Below, piece by piece: positions 1 to 7,437 of a stretch of 64,000 bases of DNA. This DNA is from DATHWB01 sp040880725 (GTDB lineage: Bacteria; Actinomycetota; Acidimicrobiia; Spongiisociales; ZC4RG35). The notes below the pieces were generated by a model. The model made no database searches. It was not told where the DNA came from and worked only from the letters and a program-made list of their open reading frames with translations. The position numbers were made by a program, and so were the translations under genes. The stretch is from NCBI GenBank assembly GCA_040880725.1, contig JBBDHV010000020.1:1-64000 (forward strand), written 5' to 3'. Numbering within the stretch: the stretch's first letter is position 1; each line of letters begins with the position of its first letter.

Positions 1-99
1 GGCTAGTAGCGGACCACTAGATCCGGCGGCGCGGTCGTGGCATCTGATCCTCAGAAGCCGGGCGGATTGGGCGAGCTGCGAGCCCCATCCGTGGGCTTC

Positions 100-128
100 C
101 CGCCCGAAAGCGAAGCTTTTTCGGGCGG
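100..128. repeat. Hairpin upstream of cofG, possible degenerate copy of the dispersed palindrome
   Basis: CCGCCCGAAA (100-109) pairs with TTTCGGGCGG (119-128), and GC/GC pairs inside around a short GAA loop. Just before it, CCGTGGGCTTC (90-100, sharing the final C) resembles the reverse complement of the conserved 3' arm of the intergenic palindrome family seen later. The other arm is missing. It could be a terminator of an upstream gene outside the window. The rest of 1-192 shows no gene I can support. Confidence 0.4.
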
Positions 129-192
129 AACAGAGAAACAGTCGGCGAAGCCGGCCTGCCTATCCGCTGACCCTGCGAGTGTCTGCCGCTGA

Positions 193-198
193 TACGGT
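193..198 (+). promoter_or_regulatory. TANNNT -10 box of cofG (leaderless start)
   Basis: TACGGT lies 6 nt before the cofG ATG and there is no Shine-Dalgarno in between, so the transcript probably begins at or next to the start codon. The same arrangement recurs at seven other genes in the window. Confidence 0.45.
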
Positions 199-204
199 TC
201 TGCG

Positions 205-1350
205 ATGACTCCAGTTCCCCCGGTCGATCGTGAACAGGCGATCGCCTACCTCGATGGGCGGCTCGACGCATCGCTCGTGTTCGCGTGGGCTGATCGACTC
301 CGCCGGGAGGGTCATGGGAACGTCGTCACGTACAGTCGGAAAGTCTTCATCCCGCTGACCACCCTCTGCCGGGACGTCTGTACGTACTGCACGTTCGCGA
401 AACCGCCCGGTGCCGGAGGTGTCTACCTCGAGCCCGATGAGGTCCTGGCCGTCGCCAGGGCAGGTGATGAGCGCGGTTGCACCGAGGCGCTCTTCACTCT
501 CGGCGACCGACCCGAGCACCGATGGCCCCAGGCGCGGGCGTTCCTGGAGGCCAAAGGGCACACCTCGACGCTCGAATATGTCGAGGAGATGTCGCGCCTG
601 GTCGTCGGTGAGACGAGCCTCTTCCCACACGCCAACCCCGGGGTGATGAACGCCGCAGAGATCCGCCTGCTCCGTCCCACCAATGTGTCGATGGGCATGA
701 TGCTCGAAAACGTGTCGCCGCGTCTGACCGAGCCCGGCATGCCGCACCATGCCAGCCCGGACAAGGACCCGGCCGTTCGGATCTCCACGATCCGCTCCGC
801 CGGTGAGGAGCGGGTTCCGTTCACGACCGGGATCCTGGTGGGGATCGGAGAGACCAATGCCGAGATCGTCGACTCTCTGCTCGCAATCGTCGAGCTTCAT
901 CGCGACGGTGGCCACATCCAAGAGGTCATCATCCAGAACTTCCGAGCGAAGGCGAACACGCGAATGCGTCGCAGCGCCGAGCCGATTCCTGCCTGGTTCG
1001 GTCGGGTCGTGGCCGTCGCCAGATGGATCCTCGGAGCGGAGATGAACCTGCAGGTGCCTCCCAATCTGACCGACCGCTTCGAGTCGTATCTCAGCGCAGG
1101 CATCAACGACTGGGGCGGGGTGTCCCCGCTGACGATCGACTTCGTCAACCCGGAAGCGCCGTGGCCGCACCTGGACACCTTGGAGGAGAGGACCGCTGCT
1201 GCAGGCTTCCAACTCAAGGCTCGTCTGCCGGTGTATCCCGAGTACACCGGTGTCGACTGGATCGACCCGGGGCTGAGACCCAAGCTGGCAGTCTCGATGG
1301 ATGACGAGGGGTTTGCAGAGATCTCCCGACTCGAGAGGACCACATCATGA
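205..1350 (+). CDS. cofG: 7,8-didemethyl-8-hydroxy-5-deazariboflavin synthase, subunit CofG
   Basis: This radical SAM enzyme works with CofH to build the deazaflavin chromophore (Fo) of coenzyme F420 from a ribityl-uracil/tyrosine adduct. The 381-residue protein has the CxxxCxxC cluster motif at C55, C59 and C62, inside the CofG-typical TTLCRDVCTYCTFAKPP stretch. It ends in the family signature ARLPVYPEY. In many actinobacteria CofG and CofH are fused as FbiC, but here they are separate. The stop overlaps the cofH start in an ATGA, so the two are translationally coupled. The ATG at 205 has a -10-like box 6 nt upstream and no ribosome binding site. Confidence 0.95.
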   Translation: MTPVPPVDREQAIAYLDGRLDASLVFAWADRLRREGHGNVVTYSRKVFIPLTTLCRDVCTYCTFAKPPGAGGVYLEPDEVLAVARAGDERGCTEALFTLGDRPEHRWPQARAFLEAKGHTSTLEYVEEMSRLVVGETSLFPHANPGVMNAAEIRLLRPTNVSMGMMLENVSPRLTEPGMPHHASPDKDPAVRISTIRSAGEERVPFTTGILVGIGETNAEIVDSLLAIVELHRDGGHIQEVIIQNFRAKANTRMRRSAEPIPAWFGRVVAVARWILGAEMNLQVPPNLTDRFESYLSAGINDWGGVSPLTIDFVNPEAPWPHLDTLEERTAAAGFQLKARLPVYPEYTGVDWIDPGLRPKLAVSMDDEGFAEISRLERTTS

Positions 1351-3203
1351 GCCCGCCCATCACATTCGTTCGCGCGCGCCCCGCCGAAGAGCTCAGCACG
1401 ATCTCGGCGGCGACACGGCGTCGGGAGGGGACGACGGTCGTCGAAATGGCCACGCCCTCCCCTGATGCGGTCGCGGTTGCCGCCGGCGAACGGGTCCTCG
1501 TTGCGAGCATGTCGATCGAGCACGACGCGGCGAGCTACGTGATCGGTCCTGAGGCGACATCGGCGGTGGAGCGAAGGGGTGTGAGCGGGTGGCGGATCAC
1601 CGTCGTCGCCGGCGATGCGTGGGAGATCACCCTGGACGCCGTCGCCCGTCTGGGTGCCGGCTTCCTTCGAGTGGGTCGGTCCTCGGTGGCCGAATGGGTG
1701 CGTCGGATCGATCTTCCGGGGCTGGAAGTCACGGTGTCCGTCTTCGTCGACGACGTCGACCAGGCGGTGGCCGCGGTGGCCGCCGGCGCCGGGGACCTGA
1801 TCCTGCGGGATTGGAGCGGAGAGCGCATCGGTGAGCTTCGGGATGCTCTGGAAGGGCGGATGCTCACCGAGCGCGGTGCGTTCCCTCCCGGCGTGGAGAT
1901 CGACGACGCCAGGGACGAACTCCCCTCCGAGCTGTTCACGGCGTGGCTCGCACAGGTGGACGCCTCAGGTGCCGCCCGACCCCGATACTCATGGGCACCC
2001 GGCAAGGACGAGCGACCCCCCGTCCCCGCCGGCAGGCTCTCGGCGGAGTGGGCAGATTCCGCCTGGGCGGAGGGTTCGGCCCCTCCCCAGCTCGAGGGAG
2101 CCGGCGAGCTGCGCCCCATCCTCGAGCGTTCACTCGCAGGTTCACCTCCCACCGCCGCCGAGTTGGAGGCGCTCTTCGCCGCCCGGGGCGATCAGGTCGA
2201 CGCGGTGGCGTGGGTTGCCGACGCCCTGCGTGCCAGGACCGTGGGCGACGACGTCAGCTACGTCGTGAATCGCAACATCAACTACACGAACATGTGCTAC
2301 TTCCGCTGCGGATTCTGTGCCTTCTCGAAGGGTCCGCGCAGTCTGAACCTGCGCGGTGACCCTTATCTCATGGGAGTCGACGAGATCGTGCAGTGGTCCC
2401 AGGAGGCCTGGGACCGGGGGGCGACGGAGGTGACGCTACAGGGGGGAATACACCCCGAGTTCACGGGCGACTTCTACGTGGGTGTGGTCGAGGCGATCAA
2501 AGCGGTCCTTCCCGACATGCACATCCACGGGTTCACCCCGCTGGAGGTGTGGCAGGGCGCCGAGACGGCGGATCTCAGCGTCCGCGAGTTTCTCGTTCGC
2601 CTGCGGGATGCGGGGCTCGGGTCGTTGCCGGGCACGGCTGCCGAGATCCTCGACGACGACGTCCGGCGTCATCTCTGCCCTGACAAGATCAGGACCTCGC
2701 AGTGGGCGGACGTGATGATCAGCGCTCACGAGCTTGGTTTGCGTGCGACGGCAACGGTGATGTTCGGGCACATCGATCACCCGCGTTCGTGGGCAGCGCA
2801 CTACGAGGTGATCCGCCGGATCCAGCGGCGCACGGGAGGGTTCACCGAGTTCGTCCCGCTCCCGTTCGTGCACATGGGCTCTCCGATCTTCCTTCGGGGG
2901 CGTGCCCGCCCGGGGCCGACCTGGGACGAGACCGTGCTGATTCACTCGGTTGCCCGACTCGCGTTCGACGGACTGATCGACAACATCCAGGCCTCGTGGG
3001 TGAAGCTGGGTCTCGACGGTGGTGCCCGTCTCTTGGACGCCGGATGCAATGACCTGGGCGGAACCCTGATGGGGGAGATCATCACCCGGTCCGCCGGCGC
3101 CGCCCACGGTCAGGAGATGACTCCCTCGGAGTTCGAGACCGCCATCCTGGAGGCGGGCAGGAACCCTGTTCGCAGGAACACGGTCTACTCGCGGCTCGGC
3201 TGA
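1347..3203 (+). CDS. cofH: FO synthase subunit CofH with long N-terminal extension
   Basis: CofH is the radical SAM partner that joins tyrosine to 5-amino-6-ribitylaminouracil in F420 synthesis. The CxxxCxxC cluster is at C317, C321 and C324 (MCYFRCGFC), and the family core runs from about residue 250 to the end (618). That core matches the usual CofH length of roughly 370 residues. Residues 1-245 are extra and have no obvious counterpart in ordinary CofH or in the short FbiC linker. They look folded (alternating strands and helices, about 45-170), followed by an acidic and Pro-rich linker. The ATG overlaps the cofG stop, has GAGAGGA upstream, and the frame is open throughout, so the extension seems to be translated. 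Confidence 0.92.
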   Translation: MSPPITFVRARPAEELSTISAATRRREGTTVVEMATPSPDAVAVAAGERVLVASMSIEHDAASYVIGPEATSAVERRGVSGWRITVVAGDAWEITLDAVARLGAGFLRVGRSSVAEWVRRIDLPGLEVTVSVFVDDVDQAVAAVAAGAGDLILRDWSGERIGELRDALEGRMLTERGAFPPGVEIDDARDELPSELFTAWLAQVDASGAARPRYSWAPGKDERPPVPAGRLSAEWADSAWAEGSAPPQLEGAGELRPILERSLAGSPPTAAELEALFAARGDQVDAVAWVADALRARTVGDDVSYVVNRNINYTNMCYFRCGFCAFSKGPRSLNLRGDPYLMGVDEIVQWSQEAWDRGATEVTLQGGIHPEFTGDFYVGVVEAIKAVLPDMHIHGFTPLEVWQGAETADLSVREFLVRLRDAGLGSLPGTAAEILDDDVRRHLCPDKIRTSQWADVMISAHELGLRATATVMFGHIDHPRSWAAHYEVIRRIQRRTGGFTEFVPLPFVHMGSPIFLRGRARPGPTWDETVLIHSVARLAFDGLIDNIQASWVKLGLDGGARLLDAGCNDLGGTLMGEIITRSAGAAHGQEMTPSEFETAILEAGRNPVRRNTVYSRLG

Positions 3204-3223
3204 CAACGGCTCTGACCGACCGG

Positions 3224-4429
3224 TCAATCTGTCGCGAGGGGATAGCCGGGCTTGCCCCGGGAGATCCAGTCGTCCCAGGCCGCATCGATGCCAACGTCGC
3301 GTCCGAAACCTTCGGACATGACGTAGCGGTGGAGCAGGAGATCGCAGTACGCCTGGATCGGATCCACGACACCGGGGAGCCGGCGGAGACGCTCGAGCAT
3401 CGGTTCGAAATGCGACACGCGCCACTGGACGGCGGCGACGTTCTTGCCGGTGGCACTCGTCACCCCCTGATTCGCTTGGAAGTAGTAGAGATCTGCGAGC
3501 AATTGCTTGGCCTGCTGCTCGAGCGCCTCGATTCCGGTCAGTTCCTTCAGCCGGTTGGCGTGAAAGGTGCGGCCTCCCACCTTCAGCTTCAGCTTGAGAC
3601 GCGATCCGCCTTCGTCCTGGGGGATCAGGTCGACCTCCTCGACGTTGAATCCGAGTTCGTTGAGTCGGTCGATCCGAGCCCCGATCTGGAAGCGTTCGTC
3701 GACGGCGATGGTCGGCTCGATGGTCAGCTCGGTCCACAATCCGTGATACCGCTCGGCGATGTCTTCGCCGAGGGTGAGGTCGGCGTCGTCGAGGTCGATC
3801 CCGTTCGATGCCGCGATGTCGGCCATGCCTCCCGCCACGTTGATGATCATGATCTCGATGTCCTCGTTGCGGCGACCGTCGGTCAGGGAACCCTCATCGA
3901 AGACGATGGCGGTTTCGGCATCGACCATCACCGTCTCGATCGCTTCGGCGTCGAAGCGGTACAGAACGTTCGACAGCGAGCAGTCACCCCAGAACACGCC
4001 TGCGAGGTGAAGCTCGACGAGAAGCCCGGCGAACGCGTCCAGCATCTGGGTGCGCCGTGCTCCGAAGCCGGGCCCTTGCACGAGCTCGCGGTAGGAGAAC
4101 GAGAACGGCTCGTAGGCGGTGATGAGCGCTGCGGAGCGTTCCGAGTGCCGATCCGGATCGCGCCGTTCGACGAGCCCGACGGGGCGTACGGCCGGGCCAC
4201 CGAAGGCCTCCAGGGATCGCAGCACCGTGTAGTCCTGGCGGGCGGCACGGGTCGGCAGTTCCTTGATTGCGTAGAGGCCTTCGGGATACTGCAGAAAGCG
4301 CACCTCGTGGCGTGAGATGCCTTTGGGAAGCTCGACGATGTTCCGAACCTGCCAGTCGGCGAGGGTGACGTCCCACGGGAGGTCGAGGAAGTCGGGATGT
4401 CCGGTGCGAATCGTCAGTTCTGGCGCCAT
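3224..4429 (-). CDS. DUF4032 protein with kinase-like N-terminal domain
   Basis: A 401-residue cytoplasmic protein. The first half has protein-kinase-like landmarks: a Lys in YAIKEL (K56), a catalytic-loop-like WGDCSLSN (D149, N154) and a metal-binding-like VDAE (D170). The second half fits the DUF4032 family of actinobacteria. The substrate is unknown. I chose the ATG at 4429 because it falls 25 nt after the preceding gene; the open frame runs further upstream into that gene. It is the last gene of a four-gene minus-strand operon headed by an IclR regulator. Confidence 0.75.
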   Translation of the reverse strand: MAPELTIRTGHPDFLDLPWDVTLADWQVRNIVELPKGISRHEVRFLQYPEGLYAIKELPTRAARQDYTVLRSLEAFGGPAVRPVGLVERRDPDRHSERSAALITAYEPFSFSYRELVQGPGFGARRTQMLDAFAGLLVELHLAGVFWGDCSLSNVLYRFDAEAIETVMVDAETAIVFDEGSLTDGRRNEDIEIMIINVAGGMADIAASNGIDLDDADLTLGEDIAERYHGLWTELTIEPTIAVDERFQIGARIDRLNELGFNVEEVDLIPQDEGGSRLKLKLKVGGRTFHANRLKELTGIEALEQQAKQLLADLYYFQANQGVTSATGKNVAAVQWRVSHFEPMLERLRRLPGVVDPIQAYCDLLLHRYVMSEGFGRDVGIDAAWDDWISRGKPGYPLATD

Positions 4430-4454
4430 GTTCGCCGGAACGCTACCTGCGAGG

Positions 4455-5147
4455 TCAGAGGGCGGCTCGGAGCGTCGAGTAGTCGTCGTCGTCAACGCCC
4501 GTCCATCCGCGCGAGATCGCCGCAGCACGAAGGAGATCCTCGAGCCCTGGGGCAGCGACCAGCGGCGGTGCCGGGTACGGACCGACCGACACCAACGTGC
4601 GAAGCTCGTGGGTTCCTGCCACGCCGTCGTCGATGAGCGTCGAATCGATGATGGCGCAGTCGGCTTCTCCGTCTGCCACGAGCCGCATCGACGCCGAGTG
4701 CGACCCGGAGGCGACTGTGGCGGAGAAGAACGACAGGTCGGTGTCCCCACTGCCGAGGTGGTCGATCATCATCCGGTATCCGGACAGCGAGGCCGTCTCG
4801 TTGTAGGCGAACGTCGACCCGCGCAGGTCGCGGAAGTCCTGGACGTCGCTGCGGCCGGACACCACCACATCGCCGAAGTACACGGGATCTCCCCGTGACC
4901 CGTTCCTGGTGGACCGTCGGGCCGCCACTGCGCGATATGGCCAGTCGCCATGACTGGAGAGCTCGACGTGCAGCAGGCCGCACAACCACCCAACTGGGGC
5001 GGATCCGTCGCGCATGGCGTCGAATCGGTCCTGCCAGGGTCCGTCGATGAACCCCGCGGCATGGCCGGCGGTCGCGAGCGCGTCGGTGAGCGTGCGCAAC
5101 CGGTGGTCGGAAGCGGGGGAGAGCAACGACGTGACGCCGAGAGTCAC
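4455..5147 (-). CDS. PhnD-like substrate-binding protein, no signal peptide
   Basis: 230 residues that resemble the phosphate/phosphonate periplasmic binding fold (PhnD type). Typical pieces are DFRDLRGSTFAYNETASLSGYRMM, SGSHSASMRLVADGEADCAIIDS and a closing hinge region. Unlike transported binding proteins it begins MTLGVTSLLSP with no signal peptide or lipobox, and no permease or ATPase gene is nearby. A cytoplasmic ligand-sensing or enzyme-partner role is therefore more likely than import. Its ATG overlaps the preceding stop (ATGA). Confidence 0.65.
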   Translation of the reverse strand: MTLGVTSLLSPASDHRLRTLTDALATAGHAAGFIDGPWQDRFDAMRDGSAPVGWLCGLLHVELSSHGDWPYRAVAARRSTRNGSRGDPVYFGDVVVSGRSDVQDFRDLRGSTFAYNETASLSGYRMMIDHLGSGDTDLSFFSATVASGSHSASMRLVADGEADCAIIDSTLIDDGVAGTHELRTLVSVGPYPAPPLVAAPGLEDLLRAAAISRGWTGVDDDDYSTLRAAL

Positions 5148-5770
5148 GACGTGAGCTCGCGCATCGCCGTCCAGGTGGGATCATCCCGATAGTCCCAGTA
5201 CTTCACCCTTTCGAGGACGACGGCGCCTTCGCGTGCGAGGTCGCGGGTGGCGACGGATCCGTGGTAGATCCGGACGAATGCGTAGTAGTCCTTGGAGAGG
5301 GATCCGGCCGCAGCAGGGTGAGGCTCGGTGTGCCGCCACGTCGAAATGGCCTCCGGTGAGTCGAGCAGGACGAGATTCGCGTAGTTGAGCTCATCCACGA
5401 GGAGGTGGGTCGTGTACGAGAGCACACTGGTGAAGGTCGGGATTCTCCGGTCCAAAAGGTCGCTCATGTCCTGAATGGCTCGGGCGACCTCGAGGGAGAC
5501 GAGATCGCGTCTGCGGCCGAAGAACCCGACCACCGTCAGACGCTCGTGGTCGGCGAATGCTTCCGGGCGGGGAATGATGACATGGCGGAACCAGTCTTCG
5601 GCGGAGGGATCCCACGCCTCGACAGGCTCGTTCGTGCCGGCGATGCGACGGGCGATGTCGCGGACGAGAAGACACAGCGTGGACCGATCCGAGGAGACGT
5701 GGTCGGGATGGGCGAACATCCTTCGGGGCACCACCTCAGCGGGTTCGAGAACCATGGGTTGGGTGGTCAT
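5144..5770 (-). CDS. Hypothetical protein in IclR-led operon
   Basis: A 208-residue soluble protein I do not recognise. Its C-terminal half (ISTWRHTEPHP, YYAFVRIYHG) has the look of a small alpha/beta-barrel, but that is only an impression. It overlaps the IclR regulator upstream and the PhnD-like gene downstream by 4 nt each, so it is co-translated with both. No membrane segment or signal peptide is visible. Confidence 0.7.
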   Translation of the reverse strand: MTTQPMVLEPAEVVPRRMFAHPDHVSSDRSTLCLLVRDIARRIAGTNEPVEAWDPSAEDWFRHVIIPRPEAFADHERLTVVGFFGRRRDLVSLEVARAIQDMSDLLDRRIPTFTSVLSYTTHLLVDELNYANLVLLDSPEAISTWRHTEPHPAAAGSLSKDYYAFVRIYHGSVATRDLAREGAVVLERVKYWDYRDDPTWTAMRELTS

Positions 5771-6534
5771 GCCGACGCCTCCCGCCGTGCACCCAGCTCG
5801 AAGGCGATCTCGGCGGCGGTCCGACGGAGGGCCGCGATCGCGGCCAGACGTTCGTCCGCTCCGAACCGCTCGACTGGCCCGCTGACCGAGACGGCTGCCA
5901 CCACCGCACCGCCGGCGTCCTGGACGGGAACCGCGATCCCCGCACCTCCGGACTCGAATTCGTCGACCTCGGTGGCGAATCCCCGTCGGTGCACGACGCC
6001 AAGTTCCGAACGGAGCTCGGAACCGGCCACCAGGGGTGCGGAGCTTGCCGTCGGGAGGATCGGCGTGTCGGGGTCGACTGCGATCATCGCGGCGAGGAGC
6101 ACCTTGCCGGGCGCGGTGGTCGGCAGCGGAATGCGCCGTCCGATCCAGGAGACATGTCGGACGGCGTGCTTGGAGGCGGCGTGGGCGACAGTGACGGCCT
6201 CGTGGCCGCCCACAACCGAGACCGTGACGGTCTCGCCGACCTCGGCGGCGAGGCGTTCGATGTGCGGCATCGCGGCCGCTCGTACGTCGATCTCCCCGAG
6301 CGCGACGCCGGCGAGTTCGACCAAGCCGAGTCCCAGTGCATAGTGGCCGCTTCCCGAGTTCTGCCAGACGATGCCTTCGTCGGCCAGGGTCGCGAGGATC
6401 CGCGAGACCGTGCTCTTGTGCAGGTCGAGCCGTCGGGCGATCTCCGAGACCGAGAGATGTGGTTCGGATTCCGAGAATACGCGGAGTATGGCGATGGCGC
6501 GTCTGAGTGACTGATGGGTTCCTGCCCCGTCCAT
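5767..6534 (-). CDS. IclR-family transcriptional regulator
   Basis: 255 residues. A winged helix-turn-helix covers about residues 10-65 (LSVSEIARRLDLHKSTVSRILATL), followed by the IclR effector-binding domain (GKVLLAA, GFATEVDEFESGGAGIAVPV). I use the ATG at 6534 because GGGAGG lies 11 nt before it; an in-frame ATG at 6573 falls inside a probable operator palindrome. It heads the operon with the unknown protein, the PhnD-like protein and the DUF4032 protein and probably controls it. The inducer is unknown. Confidence 0.88.
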   Translation of the reverse strand: MDGAGTHQSLRRAIAILRVFSESEPHLSVSEIARRLDLHKSTVSRILATLADEGIVWQNSGSGHYALGLGLVELAGVALGEIDVRAAAMPHIERLAAEVGETVTVSVVGGHEAVTVAHAASKHAVRHVSWIGRRIPLPTTAPGKVLLAAMIAVDPDTPILPTASSAPLVAGSELRSELGVVHRRGFATEVDEFESGGAGIAVPVQDAGGAVVAAVSVSGPVERFGADERLAAIAALRRTAAEIAFELGARREASA

Positions 6535-6557
6535 CTTCGCTGGTCCCTCCCGGGGTT

Positions 6558-6574
6558 GTTGCATTAGCTGCAAC
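6558..6574. promoter_or_regulatory. Palindrome upstream of IclR gene, candidate operator
   Basis: GTTGCA and TGCAAC flank a 5-nt spacer, 23 nt before the IclR start codon. A perfect 6-bp dyad at this position suits autoregulation by the IclR protein. The assignment to IclR is inference. Confidence 0.5.
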
Positions 6575-6600
6575 GTCGACGCAGTCTCTGCACCACTACG

Positions 6601-7437
6601 CTACAGGTTCGGCGTTCTCGGTGCTTGACATACGGGACACCAGAAGGTCCGCCGTGGCGGGCTACCCATCTCGGCAACGCGGATCGGGCTTCGACAGCGA
6701 CGACACCCGAGGCCCGCTCGCTGGTACACCCACCGCTCGCCCCCCGGGTTGGCCGCTCCAGTGGTGATCCGGCGGGAGCGGGTGGCGTTCGGTCCCATGA
6801 GCGCGATCGCCCGACGCGCCAGAGCCTCGATGTCAGCAGTGCTGAGCTGTTCCCAGCGGGTGAGTGGATCGAGTCGCTCGAGGAACAGGATCTCGTTCTT
6901 GTACTCGTTGCCGATTCCGGCGAGCACGCGCTGGTCGATGATGACGTCGGTGACCGGGCGGGCCGGATCCACCCGCTCGGCGCGTGCTGTGTACGAGTCC
7001 CAATCGAACGGGTCGGCGAGGACGTCGGTCCCCAGTGACTTCAACGAAGCGTCGATCACGCGGCGCCGCACGATCTCAACCGTTGGAGCAGCTTGCACCG
7101 TCACTGTGCCCTGGCTGGTTTCCAGGCGGAGACGGGTCGCTCCGGTCCGAAAGCTCTGGGTAGGCCCTCGCGGGCGCTCGCCGATGAATGACCGAGTCGA
7201 ACCCTCGGCGACGGTGACGCGCCCCGGCATCCCGAGCCACACATGGATGGTCCATCCCGACGTGAGATCGATGAGGAGATGCTTTCCGATCGTTCGTATC
7301 TGGCAGACCACGTGGCCGATCACGCGGTCGGCGCGTCGACGGATGTCGGGCACTCCCGCAACGCCGAGGACCGTGTGACCCTCGAGGACGCGCCGCGCGA
7401 CAGCTGCCGCTCGGGTGTAGGTGTCACCCTCGGGCAT
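6601..7437 (-). CDS. nei: Fpg/Nei-family DNA glycosylase (endonuclease VIII)
   Basis: A base-excision repair glycosylase/AP lyase for oxidised bases. Translation must start at MPEGDT (7437), because Pro2 and Glu3 are the catalytic residues. K52 lies in the conserved IGKHLL. The helix-two-turn-helix (VLAGIGNEYKNEILF) and a C-terminal zinc finger (CRRC with CPVC) complete the family pattern in 278 residues. The start overlaps the end of lhr by 14 nt. The same lhr-nei2 pairing is known in mycobacteria. Confidence 0.93.
   Translation of the reverse strand: MPEGDTYTRAAAVARRVLEGHTVLGVAGVPDIRRRADRVIGHVVCQIRTIGKHLLIDLTSGWTIHVWLGMPGRVTVAEGSTRSFIGERPRGPTQSFRTGATRLRLETSQGTVTVQAAPTVEIVRRRVIDASLKSLGTDVLADPFDWDSYTARAERVDPARPVTDVIIDQRVLAGIGNEYKNEILFLERLDPLTRWEQLSTADIEALARRAIALMGPNATRSRRITTGAANPGGERWVYQRAGLGCRRCRSPIRVAEMGSPPRRTFWCPVCQAPRTPNL

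Noticed and set aside
3213..3226. TGACCG/CGGTCA dyad between convergent cofH and DUF4032 genes as terminator
   Set aside because: Only 6 bp, overlaps a stop codon and has no T run; too weak to call.
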